A stretch of DNA of 64,000 bases from the NCBI RefSeq assembly GCF_001405015.1, contig NZ_CYZX01000010.1:1-64000 (forward strand), read 5' to 3'. The stretch's first letter is position 1, and every line of letters begins with the position of its first letter. The stretch comes from Clostridium disporicum (GTDB taxonomy: Bacteria > Bacillota > Clostridia > Clostridiales > Clostridiaceae). Positions 15,639-24,586 of the stretch are shown one piece after another. The position numbers and the translations under genes were made by a program. Under the pieces are notes generated by a model that was not told the DNA's origin, ran no database searches, and saw nothing but the letters and a program-made list of their open reading frames with translations.

Positions 15639-17072
15639 TTAAACTGTTTTTATTTTGTAACTTTGGTAATTTTCTTTTTGGCTTGAAAATATCAAAGGTT
15701 CAAGGTTATACCCCTCAAGATTATCTATAAAATTTAAATAAATTTCTTTATCTAATCCATCTATCCTAGCTAAAAAACCAACTAAATCTTCTTTTACACT
15801 TTCTTCGTAGCTTTCATCAAGTTCGATGTAAAAATCACTTATTGAATTTTCTCTATATGCTCTTAAAATCTCATTTTTAATTAAATTCTCTAAGTAGGAT
15901 AGTTTTAATATATATCCATTAGATTTACACTTTTTACACCCTTCTTCTAAATACTCATATATAGATTTCCCTTTTCTTCTTCTAGAAATCTGTATTAAAT
16001 CTAATTCAGTAAAAGGATATATTTTTGTATTTCCTTTATCTGATTCTAGAGATTTTTTTAGAGTTTTCATAACGATAGGTCTTTGTTTATCATCTCTCAT
16101 ATCAATGAAATCTACTACTATTATTCCACTTAAATTTCTTAGCTTAATCTGTCTACCAATTTCTTTAGCAGCTTCCATATTAGTTTCAAATATTGTTTTG
16201 TTAAAATCTCTAGCTTTTGTATGCTTACCACTATTTACATCTATAACATACATAGCTTCAGTTTTATCTATAACTATATATCCACCACTCGGTAAATTTA
16301 CTTTCTTATGTCTAAGCTTTAGTATTTCCTTTTCGATTCCATAATAATCAAAAAGACTTATATCTTCTTCATAATATTTTATAGATATATTATCTTTATT
16401 CTTTATAAAACCTTCTATAATTTCAATTTGCTCTTTATCATCACAAATTATATTAGTTTTTATATTATCTAATTCCGAAAAAAACCTTACAATTAAATTA
16501 TTACTATCTATTTTTCCTAAGTGAGTTGAATAGTTTAATTTTCTTTCTAACTCTTCCTTTTTCTTAAAAAGAATCTCTAAATCTTTTAAAATTTCTTCAC
16601 TTTCTGCCTCTTCTGAGTCAGTTCTAAAAAGAACTTCAACATCTCTTGGTGGCTTTATAAGAGTAGTTAATTTTTGTCTAGCTTCTAATGATGTAATTCT
16701 TTTAGAAAGCTTTATACCTTCACTACCTAAAGTTAATACTGCATACTTTCCTGCTATGCTTGGTTTATGAGTTACCTTAGCACCTTTATTACCTATAGGT
16801 TCTTTTAAAATTTCAACTAATATATCTTGACCTTTTTTCACGCCAACTCTTTTTAATTCATCACTATAATACATATAGGCTTCTTTTTCTAATCCTATAT
16901 CAATAAATATTGAATTAATAGAAGGTAGAATATTTTTTATTCTACCTTTATATATTTCACCAATTTGAGGGTCAGTAGAGTGTTCCTCAACTATACACTC
17001 TACTAATTCTCCATTTTCTTTTACTGCAATTTTTAAAAAGTCTTCTTCATTAAGAACAAATACTTCTTTCAT
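15639..17072 (-). CDS. rng: ribonuclease G/E family endoribonuclease
   Basis: A 477-residue RNase E/G-type enzyme. An N-terminal S1 domain lies at about 35-105 (IYKGRIKNILPSINSIFIDIG). The catalytic region has DVNSGKHT and, about 40 residues on, VVDFIDMRDD, which hold the Mg-binding Asp residues. The Zn-link is the CKKC at about residue 385. In clostridia this enzyme takes part in rRNA 5' maturation and mRNA decay. It follows the two radical-SAM-associated genes on the same strand (12-bp gap) and precedes the L21 leader, a typical clostridial order. Confidence 0.9.
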   Translation of the reverse strand: MKEVFVLNEEDFLKIAVKENGELVECIVEEHSTDPQIGEIYKGRIKNILPSINSIFIDIGLEKEAYMYYSDELKRVGVKKGQDILVEILKEPIGNKGAKVTHKPSIAGKYAVLTLGSEGIKLSKRITSLEARQKLTTLIKPPRDVEVLFRTDSEEAESEEILKDLEILFKKKEELERKLNYSTHLGKIDSNNLIVRFFSELDNIKTNIICDDKEQIEIIEGFIKNKDNISIKYYEEDISLFDYYGIEKEILKLRHKKVNLPSGGYIVIDKTEAMYVIDVNSGKHTKARDFNKTIFETNMEAAKEIGRQIKLRNLSGIIVVDFIDMRDDKQRPIVMKTLKKSLESDKGNTKIYPFTELDLIQISRRRKGKSIYEYLEEGCKKCKSNGYILKLSYLENLIKNEILRAYRENSISDFYIELDESYEESVKEDLVGFLARIDGLDKEIYLNFIDNLEGYNLEPLIFSSQKENYQSYKIKTV

Positions 17073-17083
17073 CTTCCCACTTC

Positions 17084-17785
17084 CTAAATGCCTTTATATA
17101 GTGGAACATACTTATTCTTCTTTAATAAGTACATTTCTTCTCTTCTTATATTAACAAAGGCATCTTTGTTTATTCCATCAACCTTACTCTTAATATAAGT
17201 TACTAAAAGATCTGCTGAAAGATTTTCTCTACTACCTGTAGCTATAAGAGTATTTATTATAAGTTCATTATCCTTAACCCAATATTTAAGCTCTTTAATA
17301 AGAGGTTTAATATCAGTTTCTTTTTCACCTTTTTTAGTCTTTTTAACTATATTAAATTCTTTTTCATTAAGCATAGAATCCATAGCTTCTGCTATACCTT
17401 CTTCACTATTTAACTTAAGTTTTATAGTGTATCTAGCACCATCTAAAAGTGCCATTGTTTGAGGTAATCTCTTTACATTTTCTATTATTTCTATACCTTT
17501 AGCACAAATGAATTTAATTGTTGGAGGCGCAAATTCATTTAATGTATTTACTACTTCCTCTTCTTTTAACTCTTTAGTTAAAACTAAATCTAAATATTCT
17601 CCATCAGAGTAAACTCCAACTGAAAGTGGTTGTGCTATTGATAACGCCATATGTGGATTAAATCCTTTTGAATATTCTATAGGAAGACCTGATCTTCTTA
17701 TTATTCTTTGTATAGTTCTCATTAAATCTAAGTGACCTATAAACTTTATATCTTCACCTTTAGTAAACTTAATTACATAACGCAC
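17084..17785 (-). CDS. TIGR03936/DUF2344 radical-SAM-associated protein
   Basis: A 233-residue protein of the DUF2344 family, which occurs next to or fused with the large radical-SAM protein encoded just upstream. Recognisable segments are FTKGEDIKFIGHLDLMRTIQRI at the start and YSKGFNPHMALSIAQPLSVG. It has no cysteine motif, so it is probably a partner or substrate-handling subunit rather than the catalyst. Its start lies inside the 3' end of the upstream gene (17-bp overlap), implying coupled translation. The function of the pair is not established; neighbourhood with RNase G hints at RNA. Confidence 0.85.
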   Translation of the reverse strand: MRYVIKFTKGEDIKFIGHLDLMRTIQRIIRRSGLPIEYSKGFNPHMALSIAQPLSVGVYSDGEYLDLVLTKELKEEEVVNTLNEFAPPTIKFICAKGIEIIENVKRLPQTMALLDGARYTIKLKLNSEEGIAEAMDSMLNEKEFNIVKKTKKGEKETDIKPLIKELKYWVKDNELIINTLIATGSRENLSADLLVTYIKSKVDGINKDAFVNIRREEMYLLKKNKYVPLYKGI

Positions 17786-19622
17786 CTTCGAAACACTTCC
17801 CTTCCTTAAAGTTTACGTTGATTCCACAACCTGTACATCCTTCTCTACAGTTCTTAGTTAATTCTGCATTCTTAGCTTTTTCATTTTCTCTCTCAAGATA
17901 CTTTCTATTTACACCGATATCGATGAAGTCCCATGGAAGTACTTCATCATAGCTTTTCTCTCTGTAAACATAGAAATCAGGATCTAAGTTGCAATCAGCC
18001 ATAGCTTCATCCCAAATCTTCTTGCTAAAGAATTCTGACCATCCATCAAATTTAGCACCTTTTTCAAATGCTTTAATTAACACATCACAAGTTCTTCTAT
18101 CTCCTCTTGCAAATACTGCTTCCATAAATGAGGTTTCTTGCTCATGGTAATTATAATTAATGCTTCTTGAATTTATAGAATCCTTAACAGCCTTAATTCT
18201 TTCAGCAACTATTTCTGGCTTTTCCATTGGAGCCCATTGGAATGGAGTGAATGGCTTTGGAACTAAGATAGATGTACTTACTGTAATCTTTAATCCCTTA
18301 CTTCTTTTTTCCTTTGGAGTTGCAAAGTAAACATCAGCTATCTTCTCAGCAAGCTCACCAATTCCTCTAGCATCTTCAGTAGTTTCGTATGGAAGTCCTA
18401 CCATAAAGTATAACTTCATAGTGCTCCATCCTGATTCAAAGGCATTTTTAGCAGCTGCTAAAATTCTATCTTCAGTTAACCCCTTATTTATTATGTCTCT
18501 CATTCTTTGAGACCCAGCTTCTGGAGCAAAAGTTAATCCTGTTTTTCTAACCTTTTGGATTTCTTTTATTAAATCAACGTCAAAGGCATCTACTCTTATT
18601 GATGGAAGAGCCACACCAACTTTATTATCTTCATGTTCTGCTACAAGTTGAGTTATTAATCTTTGTATATCTGAATAATCACAAGTACTTAATGAAGCTA
18701 ATGATATCTCTTGATATCCTGTAGCTTTAACAGCTTTTCTAGCTTGCTCTAATAAAGTATTTGTAGTCTTTTCTCTAACTGGTCTATAAATCATACCTGC
18801 TTGACAGAATCTACATCCATTAGTACATCCTCTAAATGTTTCTAAAACTATTCTATCGTGAACTATTTCAGTATAAGGAACAATCATTTCCTCTGGGAAT
18901 GATACAGCATCAAAGTTATTAACTACTCTCTTTTGAACCTTAGCTGGTACATCATCATACTTTGGTTTAAATTCTTTTATAGTTCCATCTTCATTGTATG
19001 TAACATCATAAAGTGAAGGAACATAAATACCTCTTATCTTAGATATTTCTCTTAAGAATTCTTTCTTTTGTCCTTTTCCCTTGTACTTCTTGTATACATC
19101 AAGTACGTCATTCATCATTTCTTCACCTTCACCAATTTCGAAGAAATCAACGATGTCGTATAATGGTTCTGGATTATATGCACAAGGTCCACCAGCCATA
19201 ATAATTGGCTCATCTTCGCCTCTTTCAGAAGCTCTTATAGTTATTCCGCTCATATCTAACATGTTTAATATATTTGTATAACTCATTTCATATTGAAGAG
19301 TGAACCCTAATATATCAAATTTATCTAATGAATCTTTAGTTTCTAAAGTATAAAGAGGAATATTATTTTCTCTCATTAGAGCTTCCATGTCTGGCCATGG
19401 AGCAAAAGTTCTTTCACAATATGTATCTGGTCTTTCATTTATTGTATGATAAAGAATTCTAGTTCCTAAATGGGACATTCCTACTTCATATACATCTGGG
19501 AAACAAAAAGCAAATCTTATGTCAACTTCATTTGGATTTTTTATAACTTGGTTTAATTCTCCCCCAACGTATCTAGCAGGCTTTTCAACTTTACATAAAA
19601 TATCATCGCTTATTTTATTCAT
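17769..19622 (-). CDS. TIGR03960 family B12-binding-type radical SAM protein
   Basis: A 617-residue radical SAM protein. The N-terminal third resembles a B12-binding Rossmann fold, often without the cobalamin His. The radical SAM core has RGCTNGCRFCQAG, with the C-x3-C-x2-C cluster ligands. The C-terminus adds CREGCTGCG, a possible extra metal site. The ATG at 19622 follows GGAGGT; the upstream ATG at 19634 is within the leader. It pairs with the DUF2344 gene, which overlaps its end. The reaction is unknown; a tRNA or rRNA modification is often suspected but not shown here. Confidence 0.88.
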   Translation of the reverse strand: MNKISDDILCKVEKPARYVGGELNQVIKNPNEVDIRFAFCFPDVYEVGMSHLGTRILYHTINERPDTYCERTFAPWPDMEALMRENNIPLYTLETKDSLDKFDILGFTLQYEMSYTNILNMLDMSGITIRASERGEDEPIIMAGGPCAYNPEPLYDIVDFFEIGEGEEMMNDVLDVYKKYKGKGQKKEFLREISKIRGIYVPSLYDVTYNEDGTIKEFKPKYDDVPAKVQKRVVNNFDAVSFPEEMIVPYTEIVHDRIVLETFRGCTNGCRFCQAGMIYRPVREKTTNTLLEQARKAVKATGYQEISLASLSTCDYSDIQRLITQLVAEHEDNKVGVALPSIRVDAFDVDLIKEIQKVRKTGLTFAPEAGSQRMRDIINKGLTEDRILAAAKNAFESGWSTMKLYFMVGLPYETTEDARGIGELAEKIADVYFATPKEKRSKGLKITVSTSILVPKPFTPFQWAPMEKPEIVAERIKAVKDSINSRSINYNYHEQETSFMEAVFARGDRRTCDVLIKAFEKGAKFDGWSEFFSKKIWDEAMADCNLDPDFYVYREKSYDEVLPWDFIDIGVNRKYLERENEKAKNAELTKNCREGCTGCGINVNFKEGKCFEGALCN

Positions 19623-19638
19623 AAATACCTCCATTAGC

Positions 19639-19791
19639 TTAATGGCAAATTATCAATGGCAAATGGCAAATTATAAATTAGTATAGAATCTACACAATAA
19701 AATTCTTACTATTTATAAAAAACATAAAGAAACTGTATAAACAGTTTCATATTTTTATTTGCCATTCTCCATTTACCACTTGTCATTTATC
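19639..19791. repeat. palindromic intergenic module 2 (AATGGCAAAT arms)
   Basis: The left end holds AATGGCAAAT-type units and the right end holds their complements (TTTGCCATT, TTTACCACTTGTCATT). In the centre is the perfect hairpin GAAACTGT-ATAA-ACAGTTTC (about 19729-19748). It lies downstream of the SpoIVFB-like gene and upstream of the radical SAM gene. Confidence 0.65.
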
Positions 19792-19831
19792 AACTGTTAA
19801 CATTCTAGCATATCCTCTATCTAAAAGTAAA

Positions 19832-20698
19832 CTAACTACTATCGTTCTTATTCTTAACATAATCTTCTAAGGATATGTTTCCATATATTTTCAAAGCTTC
19901 AACAAGTTCATCTTCATTTAATACATATATTAATTTCATATCATCATCTAATACATAAAAGCTATTAAATCTATTTTTATCAATATAAGTTAGCAATTTT
20001 ACTAGGCCTTGTTTGTAATATACTGATATAGTTCTATTCTCAATAAATCCATTTCTTATTATATTACTTCTTTTCTTAAATACATTTCCCATTAAAATAT
20101 ACATGGTTGCTTCTTCTTCTGTACTAGTTATATCAATCATTATTATACCTATAAGAAATAATGATATATTAAATTTCTTTAAAAAAATAGCTGCTGATAC
20201 TGATATCAAAATAAAAAAAGCAGCTATTGTGTAGCTTATTATAGATATTATTTTCTGTGCCCTCTTATAAGTAATTTTTCTTGAAAGTATTATTTCCATT
20301 ATCCTAGCTCCATCCAACGGATATGCTGGTAATAAGTTGAAAAAAGCTAAACCAAAATTCAGCTTAAATAAAATCTCAAAAATTTCTTTATTGGTATATT
20401 TAAACAATATCGCTGATACTATCATAATAATAATATTAGACATAGCACCTGACATATATATAATTAATTTATCTTTATTTGTAAGTTCTTCTAAATCCAT
20501 AAGTTCGACTTTTGCTCCATAAATATGGAACTGCAAATTATTAAACTTACTTCCCTTCATTTTTGCAACTAAAATATGACTAAATTCATGAATTAGTATA
20601 CATATACACGATAAAAGAAATGTTTTATCGATATTAATCAATACCGCTACAAGCAAAAATTCTGAAAGTAATATCTGCTTCCATCTTTTAAATTTCAC
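19832..20698 (-). CDS. spoIVFB: SpoIVFB-like M50 intramembrane metalloprotease
   Basis: A 288-residue site-2-type protease. The zinc motif HEFSH lies in an early transmembrane helix (CILIHEFSHILVA), and the third ligand motif NLLPAYPLDGARI is about 90 residues later. Five to six hydrophobic segments fill residues 10-200. The C-terminal 90 residues form a CBS-like soluble domain that binds ATP in SpoIVFB. SpoIVFB releases sigma-K in the mother cell during sporulation, which fits a spore-former. It follows a small membrane protein that may be its partner. Assignment over other M50 proteases rests on architecture and context. Confidence 0.82.
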   Translation of the reverse strand: MKFKRWKQILLSEFLLVAVLINIDKTFLLSCICILIHEFSHILVAKMKGSKFNNLQFHIYGAKVELMDLEELTNKDKLIIYMSGAMSNIIIMIVSAILFKYTNKEIFEILFKLNFGLAFFNLLPAYPLDGARIMEIILSRKITYKRAQKIISIISYTIAAFFILISVSAAIFLKKFNISLFLIGIIMIDITSTEEEATMYILMGNVFKKRSNIIRNGFIENRTISVYYKQGLVKLLTYIDKNRFNSFYVLDDDMKLIYVLNEDELVEALKIYGNISLEDYVKNKNDSS

Positions 20699-20743
20699 AC
20701 TATCAAATCCTTACTATTACTGTCCCTCCTATAATGATTTTAC

Positions 20744-21160
20744 TTAATACGTAAAATCATCATTTATTAATTTTTCTTTAATCCAATCAATAGACTCTAA
20801 AAATTTATTTTTTATGGATTCTATCTTTATTTCTTTCGAATTAACATTAGCATTTGCATATGTATACTCTTGTTCTATACCATACTTAAACTTGGTATAG
20901 TACTGTCTAATATCATCATTCGTTGAATATTTTCCTCCAAAAGCAAATAAAAATAACATCATTGTTCCTACAAGCTGCATCATTAAGAGATTTGAAATAA
21001 AACTTTCATTTTTATTTCTTCTATTTTTTGAATAAACAGTACTACCTCTATATATAGGAATATCTTCATCATAACTAATTTTACTCTTGGAATTGCTTAT
21101 ATTATGCTTTTTCTTGAGTCCTTCATAATATTCTTTATATTGAAAGCTATAATTACTCAT
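20744..21160 (-). CDS. small membrane protein, possible SpoIVFA-like partner
   Basis: A 138-residue protein. About 70 polar N-terminal residues, one transmembrane helix (LLMMQLVGTMMLFLFAFGG, about 60-78) and an acidic C-terminal segment make a single-pass topology. It lies directly upstream of the SpoIVFB-like gene. SpoIVFA, the usual inhibitor, has that position and a single membrane helix but carries a LytM (M23) domain, which is missing here. It may be a shortened SpoIVFA. This is inference from context; the sequence itself is not recognised. Confidence 0.45.
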   Translation of the reverse strand: MSNYSFQYKEYYEGLKKKHNISNSKSKISYDEDIPIYRGSTVYSKNRRNKNESFISNLLMMQLVGTMMLFLFAFGGKYSTNDDIRQYYTKFKYGIEQEYTYANANVNSKEIKIESIKNKFLESIDWIKEKLINDDFTY

Positions 21161-21242
21161 CTCTCCTCCTAAAAAAATTGCTTATTTAATTATATTTTTT
21201 TTCAACTAAAAATATAACTTATATCATTATTCTATAAATAAA

Positions 21243-21270
21243 AATAGAACTACTAAAAAGTAGTTCTATT
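21243..21270 (-). terminator. terminator after rodA
   Basis: A perfect stem AATAGAACTAC / GTAGTTCTATT (21243-21253, 21260-21270) with an A-rich loop lies just below the rodA stop. The downstream tail on the minus strand is T-rich. Confidence 0.8.
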
Positions 21271-21274
21271 AAAT

Positions 21275-22414
21275 CTAAAAATATAATTTCTTTTTTCTCA
21301 TACCAATATTTAAAACTAATCCTAATGATAAAATTGTAGTAAGAAGTGAGCTTCCTCCATAACTAACTAAAGGAAGAGTTATTCCGGTAATAGGCATTAA
21401 ACCTATAGTCATCCCTATATTTTGCCATATAGCAAATAGTAAATATGAAGTCATTCCTATAGCTACTATATTTCCAAACATATCTTTTGAATCTCTTGCT
21501 ATAGCTATCATCCTACAAATCAATATCCCATAAAGAGCTAGTAAAAATGCTGCTCCTAACAAGCCCCATTGCTCACCAATTTGAGCAAATATAAAATCAG
21601 TTTCAACTTCTGGAACATACTGTGATGCATAGCCACCAGCACTATCTTTAGACAATGAATTATGTGTCCCTAAAAAACCTCCAGAACCTATTCCAATTAA
21701 TGATTGTCTTAAGTGATATCCTTCTTCTGAACTATTAGCCTCTGGATTTTGGAATGATATAATTCTCATCTTTTGATATGGCTGAATTAATCCTGAGTTC
21801 CACACAAGAACAATTGCCACTACTAATCCAGTAAGACCACCGATGATTATTCTCTTATCTAATCCACCTGCAAAAAATACTCCTACAACCATAAAGAATA
21901 AAACCATCGTCATTCCCATATCTGGTTGAATTACTATTAAAGCTGCCGGTATTATAGCGTAAACAGCTAATATACAGAAGTTTTTAAAATTATTTATATT
22001 GCCATCCATATCTTCTAGCTTTTTACCCATCATCATTATTGTTGCTACTTTAGCAAGCTCTGCAGGCTGAAATGATACTATACCTAAATTAATCCATCCT
22101 TGTGCACCATTTACCGCCTTACCAATTATTAATACAAGCACTAGTAGCACAATTGATGCCCAATAAAACAATGGTGTAAATCCTTTAATTATACTATAAT
22201 CTAACGCCATTATTAAATATAATGCAACTAAAGATACCCCGAAAAATAATGACTGTTTAATTACATATGTAGTATTATAAGCATAAGGTTTTGTAGCTAA
22301 ATATATATTAAGTATCCCAAATAATACAATTGTTACAATTGAAAAAAGCATCCATTTATCAATCTCTTTAAATTTCTTTTTATCCATTTTAAATTGAGAT
22401 AATGGTATTATCAT
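21275..22414 (-). CDS. rodA: rod-shape SEDS glycosyltransferase RodA
   Basis: A 379-residue integral membrane protein of the FtsW/RodA/SpoVE family with about ten transmembrane helices. It polymerises lipid II during cell elongation. Conserved stretches include FQPAELAK, the loop FQNPEANSSEEGYHLRQSLIGIGSGG, and the C-terminal GITLPLVSYGGSSLL. RodA rather than FtsW is favoured by its position next to minCDE and the mrdA-mre operon. A terminator follows. It does not overlap its neighbours, so it is probably a single-gene unit. Confidence 0.9.
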   Translation of the reverse strand: MIIPLSQFKMDKKKFKEIDKWMLFSIVTIVLFGILNIYLATKPYAYNTTYVIKQSLFFGVSLVALYLIMALDYSIIKGFTPLFYWASIVLLVLVLIIGKAVNGAQGWINLGIVSFQPAELAKVATIMMMGKKLEDMDGNINNFKNFCILAVYAIIPAALIVIQPDMGMTMVLFFMVVGVFFAGGLDKRIIIGGLTGLVVAIVLVWNSGLIQPYQKMRIISFQNPEANSSEEGYHLRQSLIGIGSGGFLGTHNSLSKDSAGGYASQYVPEVETDFIFAQIGEQWGLLGAAFLLALYGILICRMIAIARDSKDMFGNIVAIGMTSYLLFAIWQNIGMTIGLMPITGITLPLVSYGGSSLLTTILSLGLVLNIGMRKKKLYF

Positions 22415-22596
22415 TTAATTGACCTCCACATTCTCTAGTATTTTTTTATTATATCCTATTTCTACTTTTTTCTCCATAAATATTTATTCTATATTATTCT
22501 TTTTAATAAAAATTTAATAAAGATATTCAAATAAGTATATAAAATCATAAAACAATAAAATACATTACTCTAACTTAAATAATAAATATATATTAA

Positions 22597-22627
22597 AAAA
22601 GAAGCCAGGATAACACTGACTTCTAAA
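22597..22627 (-). terminator. terminator of minCDE
   Basis: A stem AGAAGCCAG / CTGACTTCT (22600-22608, 22616-22624), with one G-U pair in RNA, is followed on the minus strand by a T-run. It lies just below minE. Confidence 0.75.
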
Positions 22628-22650
22628 TTATTATCTATTAATTATTAAAC

Positions 22651-22920
22651 TTATCTACTTTTTAAGTTCCTTATTGGAATATTAGCAACAAGTGCTGGCC
22701 CACTATTCCCTTCTTCATCCTCGGCTCTGTTAAAGGATATATCAACATCCTCACCATCTATTTCTATATACTTAGAAATAACCTCTAGTATTTCTTCTCT
22801 TATTTTATCTAACATCTCTGGAGCTAATGATCCCCTATCATGTATAAGTATCAATCTTAATCTATCTTTTGCAACTTCTTTTGGTGTAACTTTGTTTGAA
22901 AATACCTTTAAAAAATTCAT
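22651..22920 (-). CDS. minE: cell division topological factor MinE
   Basis: An 89-residue protein that stimulates MinD ATPase and moves the division inhibitor off mid-cell. The N-terminus FLKVFSN is the amphipathic membrane-targeting part. The segment VAKDRLRLILIHDR is the MinD-binding helix. The remainder is the beta-rich dimer domain. It is last in minC-minD-minE. Among spore-formers, Clostridium carries MinE whereas Bacillus uses DivIVA/MinJ, so this supports a clostridial host. Confidence 0.93.
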   Translation of the reverse strand: MNFLKVFSNKVTPKEVAKDRLRLILIHDRGSLAPEMLDKIREEILEVISKYIEIDGEDVDISFNRAEDEEGNSGPALVANIPIRNLKSR

Positions 22921-22935
22921 AACCCCTCACTCCTC

Positions 22936-23733
22936 CTAGCTTCTCTTAAATAACTTCTTAAAAGCTGAGAAGAATCCACTTGATTCAGTACTTAAATCTA
23001 ATAATTGAACTTCTTCACCCATAATTCTCTTAGAAATATTTCTAAAGGCTTGTCCTGATTTAGACTCTTGGTCTAATACTATTGGCTCACCTTTATTAGT
23101 TGATACTGTAATTCCTCTATCGTCAGGCACAACCCCTAAAAGCTTAACCGATAAAGTTTCAATTATATCTGGGACATCAAGCATATCGCCTTTTTTAGTC
23201 ATTTCATAATTCAATCTATTTACTATTACAGCGTGGTCTTCTAAGCCTTTAGCATCTAACTTTCCAATAACTCTGTCAGCATCTCTAACTGAAGTAATTT
23301 CTGGATTAACTACTACTATTGCCTTATCAGCTCCAACAACTGAATTTTCAAATCCTTGCTCAATACCTGCTGGAGAATCTATTAAAACATAATCAAATTC
23401 TTCTTTTAAGTTATTTACTATATTTAACATATCATGAGTACTGATATCATCTTTATCTTTAGTTTGAGCTGTAGGTAAAAGACATAGGTTTGGATATCTC
23501 TTATCTTTTATTAAAGCTTGTTTTAATCTACATCTATTTTCAATAACATCCATTATCGTATAAACTATTCTATTTTCTAACCCCATAAGTACATCAAGGT
23601 TTCTAAGACCGGTATCTCCATCAACCACTACTACTTTTTTACCTAAAGCAGCTAATGCTGTACCTAGGTTTGCTGTAGTTGTAGTCTTTCCTACTCCACC
23701 TTTACCTGATGTAATAACTATAGAAACTCCCAT
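22936..23733 (-). CDS. minD: septum site-determining ATPase MinD
   Basis: A 265-residue ParA-type ATPase that recruits MinC to the membrane. The deviant Walker A motif GKGGVGKTTTT starts at residue 10; Walker B is in YVLIDSPAG. The C-terminal amphipathic helix (FFSAFKKLFKRS) is the membrane-targeting sequence. The gene begins 16 bp after minC with a GGAGGG site and is followed by minE after 15 bp. Confidence 0.97.
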   Translation of the reverse strand: MGVSIVITSGKGGVGKTTTTANLGTALAALGKKVVVVDGDTGLRNLDVLMGLENRIVYTIMDVIENRCRLKQALIKDKRYPNLCLLPTAQTKDKDDISTHDMLNIVNNLKEEFDYVLIDSPAGIEQGFENSVVGADKAIVVVNPEITSVRDADRVIGKLDAKGLEDHAVIVNRLNYEMTKKGDMLDVPDIIETLSVKLLGVVPDDRGITVSTNKGEPIVLDQESKSGQAFRNISKRIMGEEVQLLDLSTESSGFFSAFKKLFKRS

Positions 23734-23749
23734 TTTTATCCCTCCACAT

Positions 23750-24394
23750 TTAATATATATATTTATTTGGTAAATATGGCTCCACCACTATGGCTCCATC
23801 TTTAATTTTTGCAACTTCTGGATAAGAAGGTTTAATCCCATCCTCAGGTGATATAGTTACTATATTACTTATCTGTAGCAATTCAGGTTGCAGAGAAAAT
23901 GCAGCGACAATTGACTTCTCATTTCCACTAAATCCAGCCCTAACTTGTCCTTTTATGCTTCCTAATACTATTATATTTCCTCCTGCAACGACTTCAGCTC
24001 CGCTATTTATGTCGCCTATTATCACAATATTTCCCGGGTAATTAATTAATTGTCCACCTCTTACAGTTTTCTTTATAAATTTTGTTTTCCCTTCATAAAT
24101 TCCATTAAAAACCTTATTATCTTCCCCTTTTTTTATACTTATGTCTTCAAAAACGCAATCTCTTATACATATTTTATCAAAAAGTTCATCCTTAAGCTTA
24201 GCTATTTCTGACTCGGTAACATGTTTAAAATTAGCTGTAAGCTTTACTATGGAATTTCTATAAAATCCTTTTCCTATAGATAAAGTATTTACTAAAGCTT
24301 CAATAACTTCATCAAAGGTAGCAAACTTTTCTATATCAATTATCGCGTTTATACCTTCTTTATTACCTCTAACTTGTATTCTGCTATCTTTCAT
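23750..24394 (-). CDS. minC: septum site-determining protein MinC
   Basis: A 214-residue FtsZ polymerisation inhibitor. The N-terminal domain (about 1-100) binds FtsZ. The C-terminal beta-helix carries the conserved VRGGQLINYPGNIVIIGDI and EVVAGGNIIVLGSIKGQVRAG, which bind MinD. The classical RSGQ motif reads RGGQ here, a common variant. It opens the min operon, downstream of the mrdA terminator, so it should have its own promoter in the 24,400-24,510 gap. Confidence 0.95.
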   Translation of the reverse strand: MKDSRIQVRGNKEGINAIIDIEKFATFDEVIEALVNTLSIGKGFYRNSIVKLTANFKHVTESEIAKLKDELFDKICIRDCVFEDISIKKGEDNKVFNGIYEGKTKFIKKTVRGGQLINYPGNIVIIGDINSGAEVVAGGNIIVLGSIKGQVRAGFSGNEKSIVAAFSLQPELLQISNIVTISPEDGIKPSYPEVAKIKDGAIVVEPYLPNKYIY

Positions 24395-24511
24395 TGGTTA
24401 CCCTCCACCAATTTAATACAAACTTTTTAAATAAATTATCTTTTAAATTATAGCATATATTTACAATTAATAATATAATGTCTATTAACTATTTTTTACT
24501 TTTTTCATAAA

Positions 24512-24554
24512 AAATCACTTATTTTGTAGTATAATCATACAAAATAAGTGATTT
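24512..24554 (-). terminator. strong terminator after mrdA
   Basis: Perfect 17-bp arms AAATCACTTATTTTGTA / TACAAAATAAGTGATTT (24512-24528, 24538-24554) with a 9-nt loop, followed on the minus strand by T residues. It closes the radC-mreBCD-mrdA run before minC. Confidence 0.88.
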
Positions 24555-24586
24555 GTAATAAATTTATTATTATATTTTTTTATTTT

